Source: Paracoccus sp. S-4012 | GTDB taxonomy: Bacteria > Pseudomonadota > Alphaproteobacteria > Rhodobacterales > Rhodobacteraceae | Direction of reading: 5' to 3' | Length of the DNA: 57,254 bases | NCBI RefSeq assembly: GCF_009674885.1 | Contig: NZ_WKKA01000017.1 | Location: 1 to 57,254, forward strand | Shown: one piece after another, positions 26,925 through 36,498 of the stretch | Layout of the letters: each line of letters starts with the position of its first letter | Numbering within the stretch: position 1 is the first letter of the stretch | The notes under the pieces: generated by a model | Told to the model about the DNA's origin: nothing | What the model saw: the letters and a program-made list of their open reading frames with translations, nothing else | Databases searched by the model: none | Position numbers and translations under genes: made by a program

Positions 26925-27442
26925 CGCTCGTCGCTCGCGCCGATGGCGTCGAGGACCTGCTCGGGGTCCACGTTCTTCTCGATCTCGTCGAAGCTCTTGC
27001 GCTCTACCGGAACGTCCAGCGTCTCGGCGATGCGGGCGACGACGCGGGCGAGCTTCGACAGCTCGTCCTCGGCCAGCAGACCGACATGCAGGTCCAGATC
27101 GGCGCGGCGGTCGGCGGCCTCGGCCTGCCGGTTCTGGTTGATGAGGACGAAGGTCGAGAGGAAGATCGCCTCGACCGAGGCCTCCATCGCGAGGATCACG
27201 AAGGTCTCGTCCCAGGGCTCGACCCCCGGAACCCAGCCGAGATTGGCCACGATCCAGAAGCCATAGACGATGACATGCAGCACCACGAACTTCATCGAGC
27301 CGGTGAAGGCGGTGATGCGCGCCGCGATGCGGACGCTGAGCGGGGCCTCGCGCTCCTCGCGGCGGCGGCGCTCGGCCAGCGCCTCGATGTTGGCGGCGAG
27401 CCGCGCGCTCATGTCCGCGCCGAGATAGTTGGTGCCCTGCAT
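26882..27442 (-). CDS. DUF1003 membrane protein
   Basis: This 186-residue protein of the DUF1003 family has an N-terminal charged region (ANIEALAERRRREEREAPLS), then two membrane helices: FVVLHVIVYGFWIVANLGWV and AMEASVEAIFLSTFVLINQN. The latter is the family signature, followed by RQAEAADRRADLDLHVGLLA and a cytoplasmic coiled tail. Family function is unknown; some members are called cyclic nucleotide-binding-like. Start chosen at the ATG of MQGTNYLG, as in homologues. It sits in opposite orientation inside the rightward glycan operon and overlaps the end of ino1. Confidence 0.85.
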   Translation of the reverse strand: MQGTNYLGADMSARLAANIEALAERRRREEREAPLSVRIAARITAFTGSMKFVVLHVIVYGFWIVANLGWVPGVEPWDETFVILAMEASVEAIFLSTFVLINQNRQAEAADRRADLDLHVGLLAEDELSKLARVVARIAETLDVPVERKSFDEIEKNVDPEQVLDAIGASDERHEEALEMKASTAS

Positions 27443-27510
27443 CCCTCGCCCTCCTGCTGGCAAGGCGGAAGCGGGGCAGCCCCCCTTGCGGTTCCCGGCG
27501 GGCAGCAAAG

Positions 27511-28479
27511 ATGAGCGCGATGACGATGCGCGCCGCCGTCCTGCGCGGGCCGGGCGAGATCGCCGTCGCGACCGTCGCCGTGCCCGCGCCCGGACCCGGC
27601 GAGGTGCTGATCCGGCTGGAAGGGTGTGGCGTCTGCGCCTCCAACGTCGAGCCGTGGGAAGGGCAGCCGTGGTCCCGCTTTCCCGGCGAGCCGGGGGGCC
27701 TCGGCCATGAGGGCTGGGGGCGCATCGCGGCGCTTGGCCCCGGCGTCGAAGGGTTCTCGGCCGGCGACCGGGTCGCCAGCCTCTCGGGGCGCAGCTTCGC
27801 GGAATACGACCTCGCGCCCGCCGGGATGGTGGCGCGGCTTCCGGCGGAACTGGAGGCGCTGCCGTTCCCCGGCGAACCGCTCGGCTGCGCGATGAACATC
27901 TTCGCGCGCTCCGCCATCCGCGCGGGGCAGACCGTCGCCATCATCGGCATCGGCTTCCTCGGCGCGATCCTGACGCGGCTCGCCACCGAGGCGGGCGCGC
28001 GGGTGATCGCCATATCCCGGCGCGAGACTTCGCTGGCGCTCGCCCGCGAGATGGGCGCGGCCGAGACGATCACCATGGACGACCACTGGCGCATCCTCGA
28101 GGCGGTGAAGGCGCTGACCGGCGGCCGTGGACCGGAGCGGGTGATCGAGGCGGTGGGGCGGCAATGGCCGCTCGACCTCGCGGGCGAGCTGGTCGCGGAG
28201 GGCGGGCGGCTGGTGATCGCCGGCTACCACCAGGACGGGCCGCGGCAGGTCAACATGCAGATGTGGAACTGGAAGGGTATCGACGTGGCGAACGCGCATG
28301 AGCGCGACGACGCCGTGCGGATGGCCGGGCTGCGGGCCGGGATCGAGGCGGTGGCATCGGGGCGGCTCGACCTCGGGCCGCTGCTGACGGGCAGCTACCC
28401 GCTGGAGCGGCTGGGCGAGGCGCTGAGCGCGACCCGCGACAAGCCGGGCGCCTTCGTCAAGGCGTGGATCGCGCTGTGA
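27511..28479 (+). CDS. Zinc-type alcohol dehydrogenase-like oxidoreductase (MDR superfamily)
   Basis: This 322-residue protein has the MDR fold: GEVLIRLEGCGVCASNVEPW with a catalytic-zinc cysteine, GGLGHEGWGRIAALGPGVEG with the conserved GHE, and the coenzyme domain TVAIIGIGFLGAILTRLATE. The four-cysteine structural zinc lobe of classical alcohol dehydrogenases is absent. The C-terminus has the usual YPLERLGEALSATRDKPGAF. It probably oxidises a secondary alcohol of a sugar or cyclitol. It ends in a GTGA overlap with the next gene. Confidence 0.85.
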   Translation: MSAMTMRAAVLRGPGEIAVATVAVPAPGPGEVLIRLEGCGVCASNVEPWEGQPWSRFPGEPGGLGHEGWGRIAALGPGVEGFSAGDRVASLSGRSFAEYDLAPAGMVARLPAELEALPFPGEPLGCAMNIFARSAIRAGQTVAIIGIGFLGAILTRLATEAGARVIAISRRETSLALAREMGAAETITMDDHWRILEAVKALTGGRGPERVIEAVGRQWPLDLAGELVAEGGRLVIAGYHQDGPRQVNMQMWNWKGIDVANAHERDDAVRMAGLRAGIEAVASGRLDLGPLLTGSYPLERLGEALSATRDKPGAFVKAWIAL

Positions 28480-29447
28480 GGCTCGGGTTTCTCGGCACCG
28501 GCTGGATCGGGCGGCATCGCATGGCGGCAATGGCGGCGACCGGACTGGCCGAGATCGTCGCCGTGGCCGAGCCGGACGAGCCGGCCGCCGCCGAGGCGCT
28601 GAAGCTCGCGCCGGGCGCGGCGCGGGTGGCGGGCCTCGAGGCGCTGCTTGCGACGGGCTGCGACGCCGTGGTGATCGCCACGCCGAGCGCGGCCCATGCC
28701 GAGCAGTCCATCTCGGCGCTGAAGGCGGGCAAGGCGGTGTTCTGCCAGAAGCCGCTCGGCCGCACCGCCGCCGAGGTCTCGGCCGTGGTCGAGGCCGCGC
28801 GCGAGGCCGACCGGCTGCTTGGCGTGGACCTCTCCTACCGCCACACCGCCGCCATGGAGGCGATCCGGCCGCTGATGGCCGGAGGCGCGCTCGGCCATGT
28901 CTTCGGCGTGGACCTGACCTTCCACAACGCCTATGGCCCCGACAAGTCGTGGTTCTACGACCCCGCGCTCTCCGGGGGCGGCTGCGTCGTTGACCTCGGC
29001 GTGCACCTGATCGACCTCGCGCTGTGGTCGCTCGGCTGGCCCGCGGTCGAGCGCGTGGAAAGCCGTCTCTACGCCAAGGGCGCCCCGCTGGCAGGCGGCG
29101 TCTGCGAGGATTATGCGGTGGCGACGCTGGACCTCGCCGGGGGGACCGTGGTGCGGCTGGCCTGCTCATGGGGGCTTCAGGCGGGCCGCGATGCGGTGAT
29201 CGCCGCGGAGTTCCACGGCACCGAAGGCGGCGCCAGTCTGCGGAACGTGGACGGTTCGTTCTACGACCTGCGGGCCGAGCGCCACCTCCACACCCGCGCC
29301 GAGCCTCTGGCCGAGCCGCCCGACGACTGGGGCGGGCGCGCGGCGGTGGACTGGCTCACGCGGCTCGCGTCGGGCGCTCGGTTCGACCCGGAGGCCGCGC
29401 ATCTGGTGACGGTGGCGGGCGCGATCGACGCGATCTACGGGCGCTGA
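28476..29447 (+). CDS. Gfo/Idh/MocA-family dehydrogenase
   Basis: This 323-residue oxidoreductase has the Rossmann start LGFLGTGWIGRHRMAAMAAT, AVVIATPSAAHAEQSISALK and the family Lys-Pro segment KAVFCQKPLGRT. GGCVVDLGVHLIDLALWSLG supplies the catalytic D-x3-H. The family acts on sugars and inositols (glucose-fructose oxidoreductase, inositol 2-dehydrogenase). Adjacent ino1 makes a cyclitol substrate plausible. A GTG at 28476 overlapping the previous stop is preferred; a GTG at 28464 is also in frame. The stop is directly followed by the next ATG. Confidence 0.88.
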   Translation: MRLGFLGTGWIGRHRMAAMAATGLAEIVAVAEPDEPAAAEALKLAPGAARVAGLEALLATGCDAVVIATPSAAHAEQSISALKAGKAVFCQKPLGRTAAEVSAVVEAAREADRLLGVDLSYRHTAAMEAIRPLMAGGALGHVFGVDLTFHNAYGPDKSWFYDPALSGGGCVVDLGVHLIDLALWSLGWPAVERVESRLYAKGAPLAGGVCEDYAVATLDLAGGTVVRLACSWGLQAGRDAVIAAEFHGTEGGASLRNVDGSFYDLRAERHLHTRAEPLAEPPDDWGGRAAVDWLTRLASGARFDPEAAHLVTVAGAIDAIYGR

Positions 29448-30497
29448 ATGCGGGTCGGCGTCCTCACCTTCCATCGCTGCATCAACTACGGCTCCTACTG
29501 GCAGGCGCGGCAACTGGTCGAGGCCATCGCCGCGCGCGGGCACGAGGCGGTGCTGCTCGACCACCGCTCCTGCGAGGTGACGTCGAAGGAGTGGCGCTAC
29601 GCCTTCCAGCCGCTGCTCCCGGAGCGGAGCGGCCGGGCCGATATCCGCCGCTACGGCGCCAAGCTGCGGGCGTTTCTGGAGGCGTTCGAGGGGTTGCCTC
29701 TGTCCGAGCCTTTCGATCTGGACGCGCCCGCGGCGATGCCGCCGGTGGACCTTGCGGTGATCGGCAGCGACGAGGTCTTCAACCTCAGCCATCCGTGGTA
29801 TGGCGGGCGCGACATCTTCTATGGCGCGGGGCTGCCGGCCCGGCGGGTCGTCACCTATGCCGCGAGCTTCGGCAATTACGACGCCTCGGCCGGGCTCGCG
29901 CCGGACTATGCGGGGCTGCTGCGGCGGCTGGACGCGATCGCGGTGCGCGACGAGAACAGCCGCGCGCTTGTCAAGGGCGCGACCGGGGCCGACCCCGCCA
30001 TGGTGCTGGACCCGGTGCTGCAGAACCCGCCGCGTGTCGCGCCTGTGGACGAGCCGCCCTATCTCCTGATCTACGGCCACCACATCCCCGACTGGTTCGC
30101 CGCCCGCGTCACCGCCGCCGCGCGCGCGCGCGGGCTGCGGTCGATCAGCGTCGGCTACCGCAACGACTGGGCCGACGAGCAGCGCCTCGAGGCGGGCCCC
30201 GAGGCCTTCGCCGCCCTCGCCGCCGGGGCCGAGGCCATCGCCACGACCTATTTCCACGGCTGCATCTTCGCCCTCGTGAACGGCAAGCCCTTTGCCTGCG
30301 CCCCCTCGGACTACCGCTGGACCAAGGTCCGCGACCTCACCGCACTCCTCGACGCCGAGCGGCACCTGACCTTCGAGGACCGCGATCCCCGCGAGGTCGC
30401 CGCTCTCCTCTCCGATCCGATCGCCCCGGCCATCCACGCCCGCATCGCGGCGCTGCGTTCGCAGTCCGGCGCATGGCTCGACCGGGTGCTGGCGTGA
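29448..30497 (+). CDS. Polysaccharide pyruvyl transferase family protein
   Basis: This 349-residue protein of the WcaK/AmsJ type starts MRVGVLTFHRCINYGSYWQA, with QLVEAIAARGHEAVLLDHRS, then LAVIGSDEVFNLSHPWYGGR, RRVVTYAASFGNY, LDAIAVRDENSRALV and DPAMVLDPVL. The last half carries YFHGCIFALVNGKPFACAPS, the usual C-terminal motif. Such enzymes transfer pyruvate from PEP as a ketal onto a sugar. The ATG follows the previous stop with no gap and the stop overlaps the next gene. Pairing with an FrhB-like protein is common in capsule clusters. Confidence 0.9.
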   Translation: MRVGVLTFHRCINYGSYWQARQLVEAIAARGHEAVLLDHRSCEVTSKEWRYAFQPLLPERSGRADIRRYGAKLRAFLEAFEGLPLSEPFDLDAPAAMPPVDLAVIGSDEVFNLSHPWYGGRDIFYGAGLPARRVVTYAASFGNYDASAGLAPDYAGLLRRLDAIAVRDENSRALVKGATGADPAMVLDPVLQNPPRVAPVDEPPYLLIYGHHIPDWFAARVTAAARARGLRSISVGYRNDWADEQRLEAGPEAFAALAAGAEAIATTYFHGCIFALVNGKPFACAPSDYRWTKVRDLTALLDAERHLTFEDRDPREVAALLSDPIAPAIHARIAALRSQSGAWLDRVLA

Positions 30498-31873
30498 CGG
30501 CGATCAGCCCCGGCGGCATCGCCCGCTCCGGCCTCTGCATCGGCTGCGGCGCCTGCGCCGTGGACGAGCCGCGCGCCCGCATGGTCTGGGACAGCTATGG
30601 CCAGCTGAAACCCGACGGCCCCCGCGGCTGGCGCGAGGCGGCGACTCGCGACTTCGCCGCCCGCTGCCCCTTCTCGCCCGCTGCTGCCAACGAGGACGCG
30701 ATCGCCGCCGCCCGCTTCCCCGAGGCGCCGCATCGGGACGCGCGCATCGGCCGCCACATCTCGGCCCATGTCGGCGCGGCGGCGGAGCCGCCGTTCCGCG
30801 CGCAGGGCAGCTCCGGCGGGATGGTCAGCTGGGTTGCGGCCGAGCTGCTGCGCCGGGGCGAGGTGGACGGCGTCCTCCATGTCCATCCGGGCCGCGAGGG
30901 CGAACCGTTCTTCGGCTACCGCATCAGCCGCTCGCTGCCTGAGCTGCTCGCGGGGGCGAAGTCGCGCTACCACCCCATCCACCTCGCCGCGGTGCTGGAG
31001 GAGGTACGCGCCACCCCCGGCCGCTACGCGGTCGTCGGCATCCCCTGCTTCATCAAGGCCGTCCATCTCGCCCGCGCGCGCGACCCGGTGCTGGCCGAGC
31101 GCGTCGCCTTCACGCTGGGCCTCTTCTGCGGCCACATGAAGAGCGCGCGGTTCGTCGAGAGTTTTGCGTGGCAGCTGGGCGCGGATCCGGCTCGCGTCCG
31201 GGCGGTCGAATACCGCCTGAAGGACGAGCGCCGGCCTGCGAACTGGTATACCGCGCATCTGACCCTGGACGACGGCAGCACGGCGCAACGCGACTGGTGG
31301 CATCTGGCGGATGGCGACTGGGGCGCGGGCTATTTCCAGAACAGCGCCTGCAATTTCTGCGACGACGTGGTGGCCGAGACCGCCGATGTCAGCTTCGGCG
31401 ATGCCTGGGTCGAGCCCCATGCCTCGGACGGGCGCGGCACCAACGTGGTGATCACCCGCGCGCCCCTGATCCAGCGACTGATCGAGACGGGCATGGCGGA
31501 GGGGCGGCTGGACCTCCGGCCCGTGGACGCCGATTTCGTCGCGGGCACGCAGGCAGCGGGCTTCCGGCAGCGCCGCGAGGGGCTGGCCTATCGCCTGACC
31601 TGGGCCCGCCGCGGCATCCGTCCGGTCAAGCGCGTGGCGCCCTCGGCGTCGGGGCTGCCGCCGAGGCGGCGGCTGGTCTACCGCACCCGCGCGGCCATCA
31701 GCCGCTGGTCGCATCGCATGGCCTGGGCGGCGGCCAGGGCCGGGCGGCCGGGGCTGTATCTCGGATGGGCGCGGGGGGCCTATGCGGTCTACGAGGGGCT
31801 GACCTATGCGCGCGGCCCGCTGGCCCGGACCTTCGACCGGCTGGAACGGCGGAAGGGTGGTGGCGGCGGCTGA
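30494..31873 (+). CDS. F420 hydrogenase/dehydrogenase beta-subunit-like (FrhB) iron-sulfur protein
   Basis: This 459-residue protein starts at GTG. An N-terminal cluster motif SGLCIGCGACAV is followed by AQGSSGGMVSWVAAELLRRG, GKYxxVGIPC-like YAVVGIPCFIKAVHLAR and LGLFCGHMKSARF. NSACNFCDDVVAETADVSFG then DAWVEPHASDGRGTNVVITR form the C-terminal FrhB domain. These proteins carry 4Fe-4S and flavin and are often next to pyruvyl transferases, where their substrate is unknown. F420 use is not implied. The tail (about 400-459) is basic and amphipathic. It closes the rightward operon. Confidence 0.88.
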   Translation: MTAISPGGIARSGLCIGCGACAVDEPRARMVWDSYGQLKPDGPRGWREAATRDFAARCPFSPAAANEDAIAAARFPEAPHRDARIGRHISAHVGAAAEPPFRAQGSSGGMVSWVAAELLRRGEVDGVLHVHPGREGEPFFGYRISRSLPELLAGAKSRYHPIHLAAVLEEVRATPGRYAVVGIPCFIKAVHLARARDPVLAERVAFTLGLFCGHMKSARFVESFAWQLGADPARVRAVEYRLKDERRPANWYTAHLTLDDGSTAQRDWWHLADGDWGAGYFQNSACNFCDDVVAETADVSFGDAWVEPHASDGRGTNVVITRAPLIQRLIETGMAEGRLDLRPVDADFVAGTQAAGFRQRREGLAYRLTWARRGIRPVKRVAPSASGLPPRRRLVYRTRAAISRWSHRMAWAAARAGRPGLYLGWARGAYAVYEGLTYARGPLARTFDRLERRKGGGGG

Positions 31874-31978
31874 CCGAGGCGACCGGAGCGTCAGAAGGCG
31901 GCGCTTCGCCCTTCGCCGCCCCGATGCAACGCGGACGCGCCGGCTTGAGGCTTCGCCCCCGCCGTGGAAGATGGCCGC

Positions 31979-32686
31979 ATGGCACGACCGAGCGGAAGGC
32001 AGGAGCGGCTGGAAGCCGTGATGGGGTTGATCGCGGCGAGCGGGTCGGTCCGGCTGCGGGATGCCGCGACCCGGCTCGGCGTCACCGAGATGACGCTGCG
32101 CCGCGACGTGGCCGGACCCCATGCGCCGCTGCGCGCGCTCGGCGGCTGGCTGGTCCGGGCGAGCCTCGCGCCGGACTATGACCTCCCGGCCGAGATGGAC
32201 CGCCATGTCGAGGCCAAGCGCGCCGCCGCCCGCGCCGCCCTGCCGCTGATCCGGCCGGGCACCCGCATCTTCGTCGATTGCGGCACCACCACCGTTCATC
32301 TGGCGCCGCTGCTGGCCGGTCCGCTGACCGTCGTCACCCATGCGCTGCCTGTGGCGCAGATCGTCGCGCAGGCGGCGGGGCAGGGCGGCGATCTGGCGCT
32401 GGATCTGCTGGGCGGCGCCTATCATCCCGCCACCGCCGCCTTCTTCGCCCGGCCCGCGCTGCCCGACGGATCGCGCTTCGATCTGGCGGTGATCTCGGCC
32501 GGGGGGATCGATTCGGACGGCGCGCTCAGCTGCTCGCACGGGGCCGAGGTCGCGTTGAAGCAGGCGGTGATCGCGGCTTCGAGGCAGCGGATCGTGCTGG
32601 CCGACCGCAGCAAGCTGGATCTTCGCCGCCCCTACGTTTTTGCCAGCCGCGCGGTTTTCGACGCGGTGGTGCTGGACCCGGCCTGA
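31979..32686 (+). CDS. DeoR/GlpR-family transcriptional regulator
   Basis: This 235-residue regulator has an N-terminal winged helix (RQERLEAVMGLIAASGSVRL, then DAATRLGVTEMTLRRDV, the family HTH) and a C-terminal sugar-phosphate-binding domain. That domain shows FVDCGTTTVHLAPLLAGPLT, DLLGGAYHPATAAFF and the K-x-G-like IVLADRSKLDL. It most likely represses the adjacent transport and deoxyribose genes in response to a phosphorylated sugar. Start at the ATG of MARPSG; an in-frame GTG lies 15 bases upstream. It precedes the substrate-binding protein gene by 154 bases. Confidence 0.87.
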   Translation: MARPSGRQERLEAVMGLIAASGSVRLRDAATRLGVTEMTLRRDVAGPHAPLRALGGWLVRASLAPDYDLPAEMDRHVEAKRAAARAALPLIRPGTRIFVDCGTTTVHLAPLLAGPLTVVTHALPVAQIVAQAAGQGGDLALDLLGGAYHPATAAFFARPALPDGSRFDLAVISAGGIDSDGALSCSHGAEVALKQAVIAASRQRIVLADRSKLDLRRPYVFASRAVFDAVVLDPA

Positions 32687-32756
32687 CCGCCCTCGCGGAG
32701 CCGCGCTCACGTGGCGCTTGACGCAGCAGGGGCCGCGATGCGACCGTTGGCGACAA

Positions 32757-32772
32757 TGTTAGGATCGCAACA
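32757..32772. promoter_or_regulatory. Candidate DeoR-type operator
   Basis: TGTTAGGATCGCAACA is a 16-bp imperfect palindrome. It agrees with the E. coli DeoR operator TGTTAGAATTCTAACA at 12 positions, including all of TGTTAG and the final AACA. It is 69 bases before the ABC binding-protein start and 71 bases after the DeoR-type gene. Regulation by that gene product is inferred. Confidence 0.45.
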
Positions 32773-32840
32773 AAACGTGGTCCTGGCTCGCGCCGGTGAG
32801 GGGCTGGCGGCAGGTTTCCCGAGGGAGGAGAAGACCCGTG

Positions 32841-33884
32841 ATGAAGCACACCGTGGCCGCCGCGTTCGCCGGCCTTCTGACGACGACGGCGGCACTGGCG
32901 CAGGAGGCGGTGGACGTCTCGAACGTCAACACCGCGCTGATCGAGACCGCCGATGGCAAGACCTACACGCTCGCCACGGTGGTCAAGGTGGACGGCATCG
33001 CCTGGTTCGACCGCATGCGCGAGGGCATCGAGCAGTTCGCCGCCGACACCGGCCACGACGCCTACATGGTCGGGCCCTCGCAGGCCGATGCGGCGGCGCA
33101 GGTGCAGATGATCGAGAACCTGATCGCGCAGGGCGTGGACGCGATCCTTGTCGTGCCGTTCAGCGTCGAGGCGGTCGAGCCGGTGCTGCAGAAGGCCCGC
33201 GACCGCGGCATCGTCGTGGTGACGCACGAGGCCTCGAACATCCAGAACGCCGATTACGACATCGAGGCCTTCGACAACCTCGCCTATGGCGCCAACCTGA
33301 TGAAGGTGCTGGGCGAGGCGATGGGCGGCGAGGGCAAGTATGTCGCCACCGTGGGCAGCCTGACCTCGAAGAGCCAGATGGAATGGATCGACGGCGCCGT
33401 CGCCTATCAGGAGGAGCAATTCCCCGGCATGTCGCTGGCGATGGACCGGCTGGAGACCTACGACGACGCCAACCAGGACTACACCCGGCTGCGCGAGGCC
33501 TTCACCGCCCAGCCCGACATCACCGGCATCCTCGGGGCGCCGATGCCGACCTCGGCCGGCGCGGGGCGGCTGATCACCGAGGGCGGGCTGCAGGGCAAGG
33601 TGCATTTCTCCGGCACCGGGCTGGTGTCCGTGGCGGGCGAGTACCTCGACAACGGCGCGGTGGAATACATCCAGTTCTGGGACCCGGCCGTCGCCGGCTA
33701 CGCCATGAACATGGTCGCCGTCGCCGCGCTCGAGGGCAAGCAGGACGAGCTGAAGGAGGGGCTGAACCTCGGTCTGGCGGGCTATGAAAACCTGATCGCT
33801 CCCGATCCGGCGGCGCCGAACAAGCTCTATGGCGCGGGCTGGGTCGGCGTGACCAAGGACAACATGGATCAGTACGACTTCTGA
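32841..33884 (+). CDS. Sugar ABC transporter, periplasmic binding protein
   Basis: This 347-residue type I periplasmic binding protein has a signal peptide [20 protein letters not shown] cleaved before QEAVDV. It has [40 protein letters not shown] and [14 protein letters not shown], as in ribose/autoinducer-2/rhamnose binders, then [20 protein letters not shown] and the C-terminal [16 protein letters not shown]. Substrate is probably deoxyribose or a related aldose, judged from the downstream kinase and aldolase. GGAGGAG is 15 bases before the ATG. First gene of the transporter operon. Confidence 0.9.
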   Translation: MKHTVAAAFAGLLTTTAALAQEAVDVSNVNTALIETADGKTYTLATVVKVDGIAWFDRMREGIEQFAADTGHDAYMVGPSQADAAAQVQMIENLIAQGVDAILVVPFSVEAVEPVLQKARDRGIVVVTHEASNIQNADYDIEAFDNLAYGANLMKVLGEAMGGEGKYVATVGSLTSKSQMEWIDGAVAYQEEQFPGMSLAMDRLETYDDANQDYTRLREAFTAQPDITGILGAPMPTSAGAGRLITEGGLQGKVHFSGTGLVSVAGEYLDNGAVEYIQFWDPAVAGYAMNMVAVAALEGKQDELKEGLNLGLAGYENLIAPDPAAPNKLYGAGWVGVTKDNMDQYDF

Positions 33885-33949
33885 TCCGGGCAACCGGCCG
33901 GGGCGCGCGCGTGCGTCCCGGTCAATCCACCTGCCGACCGGGCCCGCCG

Positions 33950-35476
33950 ATGATCACATCATCCCAGACGCCGCTAATCGAGCTGCGCGGCATCACCAAG
34001 CGCTTCGGCGGGGTGACGGCACTCGACGACGTGTCGCTGTCGATCATGCCGGGCGAGATTCACTGTCTCGCGGGCGAGAACGGCTCGGGGAAATCCACGA
34101 TCATCAAGGTGATGTCGGGCGTCTATCGCGCCGACGCGGGCACGATCCTGATCGACGGCAAGCCTGTCGGGCCGCTCGACCCGGTGAAATCGACCCATGC
34201 GGGCATCCAGGTCATCTATCAGGACTTCTCGCTGTTTCCGACGCTCACCGTGACCGAGAACCTTACCCTCAACACCTTCCTCGGCGAGGGCGCGGCGCTG
34301 GTCGACCGTCGCCGCGCGCGGCGCATGGCGGAGGAGGTGCTGGACCGGCTGGGCGTCGATCTGCCGCTCGACGCGGCGGTGGAGACGCTGCCCACCTCGG
34401 GCCGGCAGCTGGTGGCGATCGCGCGGGCGGTGCTGGCCGAGGCGCGGCTGATCGTGATGGACGAGCCGACCACCGCGCTCACCGGGCGCGAGGTCGAGCG
34501 GCTGTTCCGCATCACCCGCGACCTGCAGTCCCACGGCATCGCCATCCTCTTCGTCAGCCACAAGATGCGCGAGATGCTGGACCTGCCCGAGCGGCTGACC
34601 GTGTTCCGCAACGGCCGCAAGGTGGCCGAGGGGCCGATCACCGATTTCGACGAGGCGGCGATCACCCGCGCCATGACCGGGCAGGAGCTGGCGCGCGGCC
34701 ACTACGAGGCGCCGCGGCAGGCGGGCACGCCGCGGCTCGAGTTCCGCGGCGTCTCGGTGCCGGGCGAGCTGGCCGAGGTCAGCCTGTCCCTCTGGCCGGG
34801 CGAGGTCGTGGGCGTCAGCGGGCTGATCGGCTCGGGGAGGACCGAGCTTGCGCTCGCGGCCTTCGGGATGCGGCCAGGCGTCTCGGGCCATATCCTGATC
34901 GACGGCCAACCCGCCGATCCGCAGACCGTGCAGGACGCGATTGCCGCGGGCATCGGCTACGTCCCCGAGGACCGGCTGTCCGAGGGGCTGTTCCTGCCCC
35001 GTCCGATCCGCGACAACTCCATCGCCGCGTCCATCCGCCGCTTCACCCGCGGCGCCTGGCTCGACCGCCGCGCCGCCGCCGCCGCGACGCGCGACATGTT
35101 CGACCGCATGGCCATCGCGGCGCCCTCGCCCGAGGTGCCGGTCGCCACGCTCTCGGGCGGCAACCAGCAGCGCGTGATGATCGGGCGCTGGCTGATGACG
35201 CAGGCGCGGGTGCTGATCCTGAACGGGCCGACCGTGGGCGTGGACGTGGGCTCGAAGGCCACGATCCACGCCATCATCCACCGCATGGCGCGGGAGGAGG
35301 GGCTGGCGGTGCTGATGATCTCGGATGACGTTCCCGAACTCGTCGCGAACTGCAACCGGGTGCTGACCATGACCGCAGGCCGGATCACGGGCGAACTCTC
35401 GGGCGAGGCGCTGACCGAGGACGCGCTGAACGACTCGCTGCGCCTCAACGCCCCGGCGGCGGAGGTCTCCGCATGA
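33950..35476 (+). CDS. Sugar ABC transporter ATPase (two-domain)
   Basis: This 508-residue protein has two nucleotide-binding domains. NBD1 has Walker [10 protein letters not shown] at 42-50, a poor signature [14 protein letters not shown] and Walker [15 protein letters not shown]2 has a Walker-A-like [10 protein letters not shown], signature LSGGNQQRV and [16 protein letters not shown], where the usual Asp-Glu of Walker B is Asn425-Gly426. The [10 protein letters not shown] form is a variant I know in some carbohydrate-uptake ATPases, but it is non-canonical. It probably drives uptake with the two permeases. It ends in a four-base overlap with permease 1. Confidence 0.92.
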   Translation: MITSSQTPLIELRGITKRFGGVTALDDVSLSIMPGEIHCLAGENGSGKSTIIKVMSGVYRADAGTILIDGKPVGPLDPVKSTHAGIQVIYQDFSLFPTLTVTENLTLNTFLGEGAALVDRRRARRMAEEVLDRLGVDLPLDAAVETLPTSGRQLVAIARAVLAEARLIVMDEPTTALTGREVERLFRITRDLQSHGIAILFVSHKMREMLDLPERLTVFRNGRKVAEGPITDFDEAAITRAMTGQELARGHYEAPRQAGTPRLEFRGVSVPGELAEVSLSLWPGEVVGVSGLIGSGRTELALAAFGMRPGVSGHILIDGQPADPQTVQDAIAAGIGYVPEDRLSEGLFLPRPIRDNSIAASIRRFTRGAWLDRRAAAAATRDMFDRMAIAAPSPEVPVATLSGGNQQRVMIGRWLMTQARVLILNGPTVGVDVGSKATIHAIIHRMAREEGLAVLMISDDVPELVANCNRVLTMTAGRITGELSGEALTEDALNDSLRLNAPAAEVSA

Positions 35477-36489
35477 GCCTGATACATGCCGCCCCCGCGC
35501 GTCGCGGCGGCACCCCTTGGTGGGGCAGCACCGAAGCGATGGTCGCGGGCGTCCTCCTCCTCGCGATGGCCCTGATCGGGACTATCAACCCGGCCTTCTG
35601 GTCGCTCGACAACATCTTCAGCCTGCTGCGCTCGAACGTGGTCATCGGCATCATGGCGCTGGGCGTGCTACTGGTGATGATCTCGGGCGGCATCGACGTG
35701 AGCTTCCCGGCCTTCGCGGTCGCGGCCATGTATCTGGTCGTGCGCGCCATGGTCGAATGGGGGATTTCCGGCGTCGCGCTGCCGTTCCTCGCGGCGACGC
35801 TGATCGGCGCCTGCCTCGGCGCGGTCAACGCCACCATTGTGCATCGGCTGCGGATGATCCCGCTGATCGTGACACTGGGCACGGCGGCCATGGTGCGCGG
35901 ACTGCTGAACGGCGTCGTCGGCACCTCGAACGTCAACATCAACAAGTATCCCGATTCGCTGATCGGGTTCGGCTCGACCGACCTCGTCACGCTGACCAAC
36001 GCCAAGGGCGCGAGCTTCGGGCTGACCGCGACGCTGCTGCTGTATCTGGGGCTGGCGCTGGCGATCCATCTGGTGCTGACGCGGACCATGATCGGCCGGT
36101 CGGTCTTCGCCTACGGCGCCTCGCCCGAGTCCGCCAAGCGCGTGGGCTTCCGCACCGGCCGGACGCTGCTGTTCGTCTATGTCACGGCGGGCGCGCTGGC
36201 CGGTTTCGCGGGGCTTCTGCACAGCTCGATGATCTGGATGGCGAACCCGCGCGACTTCGTCGGCTGGGAGTTGGACGTGATCGCCGCCGTGGTGCTGGGC
36301 GGCGCCTCGATCTTCGGCGGGCGCGGGTCGGTGCTCGGCACCATGCTGGGCGTCTTCACGCTGGTGATGATCAAGAACTCGCTAATCCTGATGGGGATCG
36401 ACACCACCTGGCAGCGGGTGGTGGTGGGCGCCATGCTGATCGCCGCGGTCGCGCTGACGGCGCTGCGCGACCGCAAGGCGCTGGTCTGA
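35473..36489 (+). CDS. Sugar ABC transporter permease 1
   Basis: This 338-residue membrane protein of the RbsC/XylH type has about eight to ten hydrophobic helices. [20 protein letters not shown] (about 63-82) is the family signature, and [20 protein letters not shown] is the conserved C-terminal loop. The ATG overlaps the ATPase stop. It forms the channel with permease 2, ten bases downstream. Confidence 0.9.
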   Translation: MSLIHAAPARRGGTPWWGSTEAMVAGVLLLAMALIGTINPAFWSLDNIFSLLRSNVVIGIMALGVLLVMISGGIDVSFPAFAVAAMYLVVRAMVEWGISGVALPFLAATLIGACLGAVNATIVHRLRMIPLIVTLGTAAMVRGLLNGVVGTSNVNINKYPDSLIGFGSTDLVTLTNAKGASFGLTATLLLYLGLALAIHLVLTRTMIGRSVFAYGASPESAKRVGFRTGRTLLFVYVTAGALAGFAGLLHSSMIWMANPRDFVGWELDVIAAVVLGGASIFGGRGSVLGTMLGVFTLVMIKNSLILMGIDTTWQRVVVGAMLIAAVALTALRDRKALV

Positions 36490-36498
36490 GGGGGCGCG

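Noticed and set aside
30311..32710. An ~800-codon minus-strand frame across the FrhB and DeoR genes
   Set aside because: Shadow frame with no family motif, conflicting with well-supported genes.
32718..32746. TTGACG as the -35 of the ABC operon promoter
   Set aside because: No acceptable -10 box lies 16-19 bases downstream.
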